Part shown: piece after piece, positions 32,864-40,085 of the stretch
Position numbering within the stretch: the first letter of the stretch is position 1
How the letters are laid out: every line of letters starts with the position of its first letter
DNA from: Desulfitobacterium_A sp035539115
Lineage (GTDB): Bacteria > Bacillota > Desulfitobacteriia > Desulfitobacteriales > Desulfitobacteriaceae
Length of the DNA stretch: 40,154 nucleotides
Direction of reading: 5' to 3'
Assembly (NCBI RefSeq): GCF_035539115.1
Contig: NZ_DATLJA010000069.1
Span: 1 to 40,154, forward strand
The notes under the pieces: generated by a model
What the model was told of the DNA's origin: nothing
Seen by the model: the letters and a program-made list of their open reading frames with translations, nothing else
The model's database searches: none
Position numbers and translations under genes: made by a program

Positions 32864-33580
32864 ATGGATTATGCGCGTTACGTTGTCCAGCCGGAAGATA
32901 CGATTTATAAAATTGCGAAAGCCTATAATGTTGAGATGTCCGACATCATCCATCTGAATCATCTCAAACATCCCGATCGCATCTATCCCGGGCAGGTTCT
33001 TTTGCTACCCACCTTAGAGACAACCGGACCGGTACCCGGAGAAATCCCTGAACCGAATTTTACTTATGCCATGTGGCTCTACGAAGTTTATGCTGGGAAA
33101 GACTCTGAACTTTCTGCCGTAACCACCTACTTATACCAAGCTGTCGTACTGGATCGTCCAGAATTTGATGAACTGCTTCGTCCGATTGCTTATGATGAAT
33201 TACATCATCTTGAACAGTTCGGCTGGGCGTTACGTTATCTCGGAGTTGATCCCCGGTATGGCTCTTTCAGCAAAGGCCACTGGGTCGATTGGCGTGCACG
33301 GTTTTTAAACTATACGACAGAGCTTTGTGCAATCCTTGACTATAACATGGAAGATGAAGCCAAGTCCGTCCAGCACTATTGCGAACTCGCCCAAAAGATC
33401 CCGATTCCGGAAATACAAGCTATTCTCACCCAGATCGCTGCTGACGAGGAACGTCATTATCATTGCTTCGCGCAAGCTAAACACCAGTTCTGTGGAGGCG
33501 AAATTGCTCCTTTACCTACTCCGATGATGCCTGAGATGCCCGTTCCTTCAGAGACAGGACCTGAAGGAGGAAAAGGATAA
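32864..33580 (+). CDS. LysM domain fused to a ferritin-like diiron/dimanganese domain
   Basis: The 238-residue protein begins with one LysM domain (about 5-50: YVVQPEDTIYKIAKAYNVEM, IIHLNHLKHPDRIYPGQVLL). A short linker and a four-helix ferritin-like domain (about 66-210) follow. The metal-ligand pattern is complete: E82, E112/H115 (DELHHLEQ), E163 or E165 (NMEDEAKS) and E195/H198 (DEERHYH). A Pro-, Met- and Gly-rich tail ends the protein. LysM binds peptidoglycan or spore cortex. The metal domain could be catalase-like (as in CotJC), peroxidase-like or iron-storing. ATG at 32864 has GGAGG eight bases upstream. It is alone between terminators, and a sigmaK-like promoter suggests a spore coat role. 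Confidence 0.85.
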   Translation: MDYARYVVQPEDTIYKIAKAYNVEMSDIIHLNHLKHPDRIYPGQVLLLPTLETTGPVPGEIPEPNFTYAMWLYEVYAGKDSELSAVTTYLYQAVVLDRPEFDELLRPIAYDELHHLEQFGWALRYLGVDPRYGSFSKGHWVDWRARFLNYTTELCAILDYNMEDEAKSVQHYCELAQKIPIPEIQAILTQIAADEERHYHCFAQAKHQFCGGEIAPLPTPMMPEMPVPSETGPEGGKG

Positions 33581-33599
33581 ATCGAGAGTCGAAATTGGG

Positions 33600-33640
33600 A
33601 TACGAGGTTCGAGGTTGGTACCACGAGCCTCGTATTTTTT
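33600..33640 (+). terminator. Intrinsic terminator after the LysM-ferritin gene
   Basis: ATACGAGG (33600-33607) pairs with CCTCGTAT (33628-33635), followed by a T run on the plus strand. Confidence 0.85.
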
Positions 33641-33715
33641 CTGGTCTTCAATCCCCCTGTCCCCAGGACGCTGTGTGAATATCAAATTTTTCTTTCCCTC
33701 GCAGCTCAGTTCAGG

Positions 33716-33855
33716 TATACTAAAAGCTGCGGCTGTTAAAGTACAGTATCTTTAGACGAGTCTTAGAACTCACCGGAATCTTTCGGTTTCTTGTACATAA
33801 GAATAATGAAGTAATGAAGCCGTTACGCAATAACGTAACGGCCTTTCTTCGTTCT
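33716..33855 (+). promoter_or_regulatory. Candidate structured leader with terminator upstream of the DMT transporter
   Basis: A TATACT (33716-33721) could be a -10. Downstream GTACA (33741-33745) pairs with TGTAC (33792-33796) and encloses GAGT/ACTC (33758-33761 with 33768-33771) and ACCG/CGGT (33772-33775 with 33784-33787), giving a three-way-junction layout. A strong terminator-like hairpin follows, GCCGTTACG/CGTAACGGC (33819-33827 with 33834-33842), then a pyrimidine-rich run CTTTCTTCGTTCTTTTTC. This is the arrangement of a transcription-attenuating riboswitch, but it matches no class I know. The short inner stems could be chance. Confidence 0.4.
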
Positions 33856-33923
33856 TTTTCAGTACCTGCGAGCTATGATTTACGGATCTCAAACCATGAC
33901 ATTGATTATAGGAGTGAATTCGT

Positions 33924-34799
33924 TTGATTCAACGTCGTTGGGCTAATTTATCCCTGCTTGCGGTTACTGCCGTCTGGGGGGCTACCTTTATTGTCGTCAA
34001 ACGCGCAACTGAGGATCTACCGCCTTTTCCCTTTCTGTCCATTCGCTTTGCTATCGCCTTCTTAACTTTACTTCCTTTTGTCTGGATCCAACGTAATTAT
34101 TTAACCCGAACGGGAATTTGGAAAGGGCTCGGTTTAGGCTGCATTCTTTTTGGCGGCTACGCAACCCAAACTATTGGAATGCAGTACACCACTGCCTCCA
34201 ACGCTGGGTTCATCACCGGCTTAAGCGTCGTCCTCGTTCCAGCTCTCGTTGTCCTTACCACCCAAAGGCTTCCCCGTCCAACCCTTATCCTCGGGATCAT
34301 CAGCGCGACCCTCGGTTTAGCTTTACTCTCCTTGGGCGATGATTTGCGCTTCAACCAAGGAGATCTGATCGTTTTATTCTGTGCTTTCTTTTTCGCGCTC
34401 CATATTTTCTTTGTCGGCCATTATGCACCCACCGAGAATGCAACCGTGCTTGCTGCTGGACAGATTCTGGCCGTAAGCATTCTCAGTGGCATCTCTTCGT
34501 TTATCTTTCCCCAAGCTTCAATTCACTTTTCGTCGTATGCCTGGTTTGGCATCCTCTTAACGGCCATACCTGCAACTTCGTTGGCCTTTTTTATCCAGAC
34601 CAAGATGCAACAATTCACAACACCTACGCAAACCGCGCTCATCTGCTCAGCCGAACCGGTTTTTTCCGCCCTCTTTGCCTTCCTCCTTGCAGGGGAAATT
34701 TTACCTCTCCGGGGGTTAGCCGGCGCTACTCTAGTCCTAATCGGGATGCTTATTGCCGAATTTAGTGGACCTAGAGAAACTTCAGAACCGTCAGAATAA
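33924..34799 (+). CDS. EamA/DMT family transporter (10 membrane segments)
   Basis: The 291-residue protein is made of two EamA repeats. The first starts LSLLAVTAVWGATFIVVKRA and includes PFLSIRFAIAFLTLLPFV, GGYATQTIGMQYTTASNAGFITGL and VVLVPALVVL. The second includes GDLIVLFCAFFFALHIFFVG and TPTQTALICSAEPVFSALFAFLLAGE. These are classic motifs of the drug/metabolite transporter superfamily. The substrate is unknown. The start is TTG at 33924 with AGGAG nine bases upstream. Its 3' end overlaps the convergent CaCA exchanger gene by 29 bases. A possible attenuator leader lies upstream. Confidence 0.9.
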   Translation: MIQRRWANLSLLAVTAVWGATFIVVKRATEDLPPFPFLSIRFAIAFLTLLPFVWIQRNYLTRTGIWKGLGLGCILFGGYATQTIGMQYTTASNAGFITGLSVVLVPALVVLTTQRLPRPTLILGIISATLGLALLSLGDDLRFNQGDLIVLFCAFFFALHIFFVGHYAPTENATVLAAGQILAVSILSGISSFIFPQASIHFSSYAWFGILLTAIPATSLAFFIQTKMQQFTTPTQTALICSAEPVFSALFAFLLAGEILPLRGLAGATLVLIGMLIAEFSGPRETSEPSE

Positions 34800-35763
34800 A
34801 CAAGAGATAAAAACCCCCACCTGCTAAAAGCGTCACTGGATAGATCTCTCCTCGACGTCTGAGCATCATGAAAGGAATCAATGCGGACGCAAGGGCCAAG
34901 AGCCCGCTCAACAACGCGAGGGGCTCCAGGTTCCAAGGGGTTAACGCAATCCCTATTGCTGGAATCATCGAACTTTGGAAAACCATGGCTCCCGTAATAT
35001 TCCCCAAAGCTAAGGTATCCTTTCCTCGGCTCAACCAAATCACACTATTGAACTTTTCAGGGAGTTCCGTAGCGATCGGGGTAATAATCAGAGATAAAAC
35101 GAGCGCTGGAATTCCTGTCGTTAAGGCAACGGATTGAACCGCATCGACAAAGCCATGGGCCCCAACAACAATTCCTAAAAGAGCAAGGGTTATTTGCCCC
35201 ATGATTGAGATTAATTCTGGCTGTTGGGCTTGTCGCGCAAGATAGAGCGGAGACAGCTGTCCCTGCTCTTCACCTCCCCTGCTCTGTCTCACCGTAATAA
35301 TCACATAGAGAATATAGATCAAGGGGAGAATCCCTGCTATTCCTAATTTCAGTGAAGGGGAAGGCAAAAATGAAGAGATGATAGCTAGGGTATACGTGAC
35401 AAGAAAGAAAGAAATATCCCGCCTAATGACTTCACCTTGAATTTTCAAGGGGCGATTGCTCCTTCGAAAAAACAAGGCAGCCAATCCGGAGATAAAAAAG
35501 GCCAAAGTCGTTAACATAAACGGAGCACCGAGAATAGCACCAATCCCCACCTCGGTAATTTCTCCCTCTCCTTGAGTCCCGAGAAAGGCGATCAGAGGAA
35601 CCATCGTTTCTGGTAAGGCAGTTCCCACAGCAGCCAGAACACTTCCGACTGCTCCCGCGCCCAAATGTAAGCGGTTACCTAACCATTCCACGCCATTCGT
35701 GAAGGCTTCAGCCGAGGCTAAGATTAACCCTAAACTCGAGAGCATAATCACTGCATCTTTCAA
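34771..35763 (-). CDS. CaCA family cation exchanger (sodium/calcium exchanger-like)
   Basis: The 330-residue protein has about ten to eleven membrane segments and two alpha repeats. Repeat 1 has GAVGSVLAAVGTALPETMVP, and repeat 2 has IITPIATELPEKFNSVIWL followed by GKDTLALGNITGAMVFQSS. The acidic residues in the TALPE and TELPE motifs bind the transported cations. The family exchanges Ca2+ or other cations against Na+, K+ or H+. A hydrophilic linker of about 30 residues (RQSRGGEEQGQLSPLYLARQ) separates the halves. The start is TTG at 35763 in a G-rich leader (GGAGGAGCAGGAG). It converges on the DMT transporter gene with a 29-base overlap. Confidence 0.9.
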   Translation of the reverse strand: MKDAVIMLSSLGLILASAEAFTNGVEWLGNRLHLGAGAVGSVLAAVGTALPETMVPLIAFLGTQGEGEITEVGIGAILGAPFMLTTLAFFISGLAALFFRRSNRPLKIQGEVIRRDISFFLVTYTLAIISSFLPSPSLKLGIAGILPLIYILYVIITVRQSRGGEEQGQLSPLYLARQAQQPELISIMGQITLALLGIVVGAHGFVDAVQSVALTTGIPALVLSLIITPIATELPEKFNSVIWLSRGKDTLALGNITGAMVFQSSMIPAIGIALTPWNLEPLALLSGLLALASALIPFMMLRRRGEIYPVTLLAGGGFYLLFILTVLKFL

Positions 35764-35932
35764 AGCTCCTGCTCCTCCATTCTATAACTGAGCCTAACCA
35801 AAATTAGAACTAGCTATCATTTTCGAATCGAGAACAAGCACCATACAGTTTATGTATATTCCGTAATCGGATTAACAGAATAATAAAAGCGTGCCCTACT
35901 TGTATAACAGGTTCAGTAACCCATTTAATATC

Positions 35933-35990
35933 AAAAAAAAGCTGCCTCAAAACCAGTTTTTTAAACTGGATAGAGGCAGCCTTTTTTCCT
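35933..35990. terminator. Strong bidirectional terminator
   Basis: GCTGCCTC (35941-35948) pairs with GAGGCAGC (35973-35980), with an inner CCAGTTT/AAACTGG stem. A and T runs on either side make it active in both directions. It ends the minus-strand secreted-protein gene. The gap 35764-35932 shows nothing else I can support. Confidence 0.92.
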
Positions 35991-36028
35991 ATTTCCGTAA
36001 TTCCTTTCGCAGCTACATTGTTTCGTTA

Positions 36029-36898
36029 TTACTGATAACTAAATTGATCTGTTGCATCATACTGATAGTTTATAGTCGCACTGACATTCGACATAGTAGA
36101 TTTCGCTGTTGCCATTGCATTGTATTTGAAATCCCATTTTTTAGCCACATTTAATTGGTTCGGCAAAGAAATAGTGTAAGCACCACTGGTCGCACTGGAA
36201 ACAGTAGCTGTATACCAGACTCCTGTTTGCTCACACATTATCATATGGTGTACATTTCCCTGGCTTGGTGATTGAGTCCCGGATGTAGTTACAGACTTGA
36301 CAATCGCATATTTGGGGATAGTCGTATTGTTTGTTAAATCCATCGTAATGACAGAGGAATCCACACCTGCCAGGTTTAAATTAACGTTTCCAGGATTAAC
36401 AGCCGATCCTGAAAAATTAAACTTTCCGGAACCCGATTTTATTCGGTCCAGAATAGATACTGTAAAATACATATCTCCTGTATAGCTCCCCCTACTAACT
36501 CTGACATAAAAAGTTTGAGAGCTTGAAGATGCATCGGCTTTTACAAAAATAAATGGGATAAGCGAATTAGGGTCAACAACTGCTGTTCCCTGAGAAATCT
36601 GCAGCCCGTTACTATCAACTATTTCTATTTTCATGCCTGTATATTCATTCTGATATGAACTCCTAACATAAACTTTATCACCGGCATTCGCAGTGAACGT
36701 ATAATAGGCTTCGGTTTGGTTTGCAGGCAAGATTGTAGTACTCATATTACTGTATTTCCAATATCCAGCCGCATATGCTGTTCCCAAGCTGTTATTCCCA
36801 GTAATCGTGCCGACTGCATATGCCGGTATACCTTGTGAAAACACCAACAGGATCAATAAGGTTAATCCTAGTAGTTTTTTAAAAGCACCTCTTCCCAA
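36029..36898 (-). CDS. Secreted protein of unknown function, beta-rich
   Basis: The 289-residue product has a clear Sec signal peptide (KKLLGLTLLILLVFSQGIPAYA, cleavage near residue 28) and no further membrane segment. The mature part is rich in Ser, Thr, Asn, Tyr and short beta-strands. The segment AYYTFTANAGDKVYVRSSYQ with FYVRVSRGSYTGDMYFTVSI resembles a pre-peptidase C-terminal (PPC-like) beta domain. The second half (from about residue 150) is a different beta-rich unit with no family I recognise. The only in-frame start is TTG at 36898, with no clear ribosome binding site. It diverges from the gene starting near 37052. An exported adhesive or envelope protein is a guess. Confidence 0.65.
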   Translation of the reverse strand: MGRGAFKKLLGLTLLILLVFSQGIPAYAVGTITGNNSLGTAYAAGYWKYSNMSTTILPANQTEAYYTFTANAGDKVYVRSSYQNEYTGMKIEIVDSNGLQISQGTAVVDPNSLIPFIFVKADASSSSQTFYVRVSRGSYTGDMYFTVSILDRIKSGSGKFNFSGSAVNPGNVNLNLAGVDSSVITMDLTNNTTIPKYAIVKSVTTSGTQSPSQGNVHHMIMCEQTGVWYTATVSSATSGAYTISLPNQLNVAKKWDFKYNAMATAKSTMSNVSATINYQYDATDQFSYQ

Positions 36899-36974
36899 TT
36901 ATAACATAAAAATATATAAATAGAATGTTATTCTTATTATATCTTATATTATCATAATTGGGATAAAATATCTC

Positions 36975-37002
36975 TAAGCTTATTTCCATTTATTGCCGAT
37001 AT
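36975..37002 (+). promoter_or_regulatory. SigmaD (flagellar, sigma28) type promoter
   Basis: GCCGATAT (36995-37002) is a perfect -10 for SigD/sigma28. TAAG (36975-36978) lies 16 bases upstream, close to the TAAA-N15 consensus. The Shine-Dalgarno of the next gene is about 38 bases downstream. Confidence 0.6.
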
Positions 37003-37027
37003 ATAATTATCAAATAAATTATTTGAC

Positions 37028-37834
37028 TTGAAAATATATGGAGGAATTTGCATAAGTATAAATTCTATTAGTACTTTAACCATTACAACAAATTCCATAA
37101 ATCGAAAAACACAAAATAATACCCTCATTAATAACAATAACGGTTGGGTAAGTGACGCAGATAAACTAGCACAAGCATTAGACGATAAGTACAGAAAAAT
37201 CAACGAACAAAATAAGCAGTTTAGTAATCCAGATCAGCACATCTGGGATAAATACGTAAACCAAAATTCCCCTTATTTCAGGAGCGACTTGACCGAGACA
37301 GAGAGAAATATATCCCTTCGTGCAGAGGGATGCTGGTTACAAAATGGCTTGATAGGCTATTATGACTTTCGGGATTCGCTCTTTCGTAATATCTCCCCTT
37401 CCTCTCTTAATATTAATGTAGAAGTCGCAGAACGGAAAGAATTTAACCGCCAAAAAGTGAACGACCAGTTAAAACAGCTGCTTGATGAATATCAAATCAA
37501 CATTCCGAAGGATACTAAATTGACATTTACGATTGATCCTAACAATTACAAGCTAACTGTAAGCGGGACCGATGATATCGTGCTTAGCGGACAGTTAGAA
37601 GAGGCACTGAATACAGCTAATAATGCCAAGGAGCTGTTTGTACATATTATGGACTATTATGGATCTCAGCTGAGTGACCTTGCTAAAAACGGCTTTGATT
37701 CGATTCCTGATTTATTTTTATCCATTGGGTACGAAAACGGTTCCTTACAAGACATTGGGCAAAAAGAAAGCTATGGAACTGGGAAAACAGATTGGATTGA
37801 AGAATTGAAAGCAAGGGTTGATTCTCTGAAATAA
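37028..37834 (+). CDS. Hypothetical protein, possible motility-regulon member, with a non-standard start
   Basis: The soluble protein is about 260 residues. The N-terminus is Ser/Thr/Asn-rich (SINSISTLTITTNSINRK). The middle holds charged helices (WVSDADKLAQALDDKYRKIN, ERKEFNRQKVNDQLKQLLDE), followed by a small alpha-beta part (KLTFTIDPNNYKLTVSG, QLEEALNTANNAKELFVHIM). There is no signal peptide. I do not recognise the family with confidence; it may belong to the DUF4885-like group. A TTG at 37028 gives the coordinates used, but GGAGG at 37040-37044 points to an in-frame ATA at 37052, seven bases downstream. The gene may therefore use or have lost an ATG there. The sigmaD-type promoter upstream suggests flagellar co-regulation. 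Confidence 0.6.
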   Translation: MKIYGGICISINSISTLTITTNSINRKTQNNTLINNNNGWVSDADKLAQALDDKYRKINEQNKQFSNPDQHIWDKYVNQNSPYFRSDLTETERNISLRAEGCWLQNGLIGYYDFRDSLFRNISPSSLNINVEVAERKEFNRQKVNDQLKQLLDEYQINIPKDTKLTFTIDPNNYKLTVSGTDDIVLSGQLEEALNTANNAKELFVHIMDYYGSQLSDLAKNGFDSIPDLFLSIGYENGSLQDIGQKESYGTGKTDWIEELKARVDSLK

Positions 37835-37903
37835 ATGAACTTTTTGTTTTTTATCAATTCGGTCTTTACTTTTTTTCAATATCAAAACAACTTTAACAAA
37901 AGT

Positions 37904-38278
37904 TTACTCATCTTCCGATTCTTCTTCGTTCAAAATTTCCTCAATGGCTTGATGGAGTTCTTCCACTCCTATTCCAGTTTCCGCCGAGTAAGGTAGGATA
38001 AATTGACAATCCGGAAGTTCGAGGGTTTCAGCAATGACTTTCAAATATTTGGACCATTGCCCCCGGGCGATTTTATCCGACTTCTTCGCCACAACGAGAA
38101 CCGGAATCCCCCGATTCCATAAAAAGGCACTCATTTCCTGATCTTCCAGACTCGGTTTATGACGAAAATCAACCACTTGGATAACCGCCCGTAAATTTTC
38201 ACGTGTGGAAAAGTAATCTTCCATCATCTTTCCCCATTGGGAATGGACTTCTTTCGAAACTTTAGCATAGCCATACCC
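37904..38278 (-). pseudogene. engB: 5'-truncated engB (ysxC), ribosome-biogenesis GTPase
   Basis: The frame encodes the C-terminal 60% of EngB. It begins within the G3 region (GYGYAKVSKEVHSQWGKMME), then VIQVVDFRHKPSLEDQEM, the G4 region VLVVAKKSDKI and the end region LPYSAETGIGVEELH with an acidic tail. The P-loop (G1) and switch I, about 70 residues, are missing. An in-frame stop lies nine bases upstream of the homology, and the sequence beyond 38279 is unrelated non-coding DNA. In G4 the usual TKxD reads KKSD. EngB is needed for 50S assembly and is normally essential, so an intact copy should exist elsewhere. An ATG at 38227 gives only a 107-residue peptide without nucleotide binding. Confidence 0.85.
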
Positions 38279-38283
38279 GAATT

Positions 38284-38590
38284 CTTAAGGAGGCGAGGCA
38301 TGCGCACCTCAAGTGCGACTGGCCAATGCCTGACCCAAGCAGTGACCAAAAACACCGCTGTCTAAATACTTATTAGTACTACTCTTAGTGCTCCTTGGCG
38401 TTCTCCAGCAACTTGACCCCAGGCGCCGCTTTGGCCTAAGGGAGCTTAAATTGTATGAAATGCGAATTTTGATTTTTATCGCCTATAACAGGTAGTGGCC
38501 GTTTTACCCGAGGGCGGCTCCGCCGTATTTGCACAAGTCCCTTAAACCACAGTTTTCGCATTCGGGGCGGTGCGCCTTGTGACACTGGCA
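38284..38590. repeat. Hairpin-rich non-coding element (copy B) at the engB breakpoint
   Basis: No gene is evident in 38279-38817. The first 300 bases are hairpin-rich: CGCAC-ctcaa-GTGCG (38303-38317) enclosed by AGGCAT/ATGCCT, GGCGG-ct-CCGCC (about 38514-38525), and CACAAG/CTTGTG across about 38532-38581. GCTCCTTGGCGTTCT (38390-38404) matches GCTCCTTGGACGTTCT of copy A (17908-17923) apart from one base. The flanking CCA..GC..ACTTGA..CC order is also shared. The remaining 38590-38817 is AT-rich with no recognisable feature. Confidence 0.5.
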
Positions 38591-38817
38591 TGTTTTATGC
38601 ATATACTCTTCAAAATTCTTTAGATAACCAAGTTTCTATAGTGTTGTTTTCCAGGTTATAATGAAATATTATATGAATCATCTGCCATTGCTTTTTCCGT
38701 TATATCACAAAGTAAAGGCTACCGCATCATATTGAATACAACAGCTTTCGACAATATATTTGTCTCACTAGGATGATATAGATGCAGGTTTAGCAACAGA
38801 GATTATGCTCATTATCT

Positions 38818-39477
38818 TTAACCTTTTACAGGATGACGCAGAACGGTTTTCATTTTTGACGATTCAATTTTACGTGGATCCCCAAGATAGATTTCATGGT
38901 GTCTTTTAATCGTTCCGTCAGGCTGCACCTCAGAAATTGCATCTTGATAGTTTTTCTCTTTTATAAACGCATCAATTTGCGCAATCGTTTTAGGCTCATC
39001 ATCAAAAGATCCAATATGCATCATCTGCACACATAAACCCTCATCAAATGTCTGCAGCCTTGCCTTTGATGTGTCCAACTGCGGTTTTTTCTTTGCAAGC
39101 TCTTTGCATGCCCAATCAAACACCTCTTGTGTAACAAATTCGGGCTGACGAATCATAGATGTCCAGCAGAACTTTTCCTTCGTTGAGAAATCGAAATGCG
39201 AATTATCATTCAACCACCATAGCCCCTCAAGAGGCGGAACAACATATTCAAAGTAACCCGCTGGTAGGTTGCCTCCCATTTTACTCATTTTGATCGTGTA
39301 GGATAAGGCGTATAATAACTCTACCGCCTGTTGATACTCTCCCTCCTCAACGTTTGGGTTGCCTTTACCGTCCACCATGATGAAACACATAGCTGGAACA
39401 TCAATGATGCAAGGCTTTGCCTTGGGCATATATAAGTCTTTATACTCTTTTTTATAATCCAGCTTTCCATTTGCCAT
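38818..39477 (-). CDS. GyrI-like small-molecule-binding domain protein (1)
   Basis: The 219-residue protein has the SHS2/GyrI-like fold: KPCIIDVPAMCFIMVDGKGNP, then EEGEYQQAVELLYALSYTIK, GYFEYVVPPLEGLWW, and FDEGLCVQMMHIGSFDDEPK with the C-terminal RHHEIYLGDPRK. This matches the stand-alone GyrI-like proteins that bind or hydrolyse hydrophobic small molecules (cyclopropanoid cyclohydrolase-like). The ligand is unknown. ATG follows GAGGGGG that overlaps the stop of the preceding gene, so the two are translationally coupled. No DNA-binding domain is present. Confidence 0.85.
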   Translation of the reverse strand: MANGKLDYKKEYKDLYMPKAKPCIIDVPAMCFIMVDGKGNPNVEEGEYQQAVELLYALSYTIKMSKMGGNLPAGYFEYVVPPLEGLWWLNDNSHFDFSTKEKFCWTSMIRQPEFVTQEVFDWACKELAKKKPQLDTSKARLQTFDEGLCVQMMHIGSFDDEPKTIAQIDAFIKEKNYQDAISEVQPDGTIKRHHEIYLGDPRKIESSKMKTVLRHPVKG

Positions 39478-39479
39478 AC

Positions 39480-39932
39480 TTACACCCCCTCAAAGGGTAT
39501 CATAATTTCCGTTACGTAATTGTTTTCGTTACCTTTGAAAATCATTCCGGGACCTTTAATATAAACTTCTCTTGATGGCGTTATACAGTTCATATTATGT
39601 TCATTTGCATAATCAAATAGCGCTTTGTAAGCTGAATTCAACTTATCATAACTCCCTGTATGAGTGGTGCAAATTGCTTTTATTGCAGGTAACTTTTTAG
39701 CAGAAATACGACTATCATTGATTAATTGAGTTGTAGGTACACAAAGTTCAATATCTGCATCTTCTTTAAATCCAGCATCGTAGTAGCAATTAAAGGGGGC
39801 TCCTGCTCCATTGTTTTTAACCGCCTTATAAATTTCTCCAATATACATTCCTACATCACTGTACTTTCCCTTGTAGCGAATTGAAGCTACTGTAACAGAC
39901 GCAATTTCCTTGACTTCAATTTTGTAGCTCAT
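39480..39932 (-). CDS. GyrI-like effector-binding domain protein (2)
   Basis: The 150-residue protein from ATG 39932 is a single GyrI-like/AraC effector-binding domain: YKIEVKEIASVTVASIRYKG, then YIGEIYKAVKNNGAGAPFNC, IELCVPTTQLINDSR, KAICTTHTGSYDKLNSAYKA and a final REVYIKGPGM. There is no helix-turn-helix, so it acts as a free binding protein. GGAGG lies eight bases before the ATG. The frame continues upstream to 40142, but that stretch is low-complexity and lysine/asparagine-rich and is not family-like. It forms an operon with the second GyrI-like gene. A palindrome upstream could be an operator. Confidence 0.85.
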   Translation of the reverse strand: MSYKIEVKEIASVTVASIRYKGKYSDVGMYIGEIYKAVKNNGAGAPFNCYYDAGFKEDADIELCVPTTQLINDSRISAKKLPAIKAICTTHTGSYDKLNSAYKALFDYANEHNMNCITPSREVYIKGPGMIFKGNENNYVTEIMIPFEGV

Positions 39933-40021
39933 ACTCGTATCCTCCCTATTCTTCGATTTGATATAGAGGGTGATTTTTCTTATAAGCTCTTTTTCCTTAG
40001 AAATTTGACTTTCATGTTCAC

Positions 40022-40085
40022 TGACAAAAAAGTTTGTCACAAAAACAGCCCCTTTTAGATCAAAAATTACAATATAGTTTGTCAC
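40022..40085 (-). promoter_or_regulatory. Candidate operator upstream of the GyrI-like operon
   Basis: TGACAAA-aaag-TTTGTCA (40022-40039) is a perfect 7-bp dyad. AGTTTGTCAC occurs at 40031-40040 and again at 40076-40085, 45 bases apart, so a second half-site is present. The regulator is not in view. Confidence 0.4.

Noticed and set aside
33741..33796. Mini-ykkC (guanidine-II) riboswitch, because of an ACGA in the leader
   Set aside because: The paired hairpins with ACGR loops are absent. Only one ACGA occurs and it is not in a matching loop.
34523..35038. 171-codon minus-strand frame across the DMT/CaCA overlap
   Set aside because: Both real genes here have clear membrane-protein motifs. 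This frame is hydrophilic shadow sequence.
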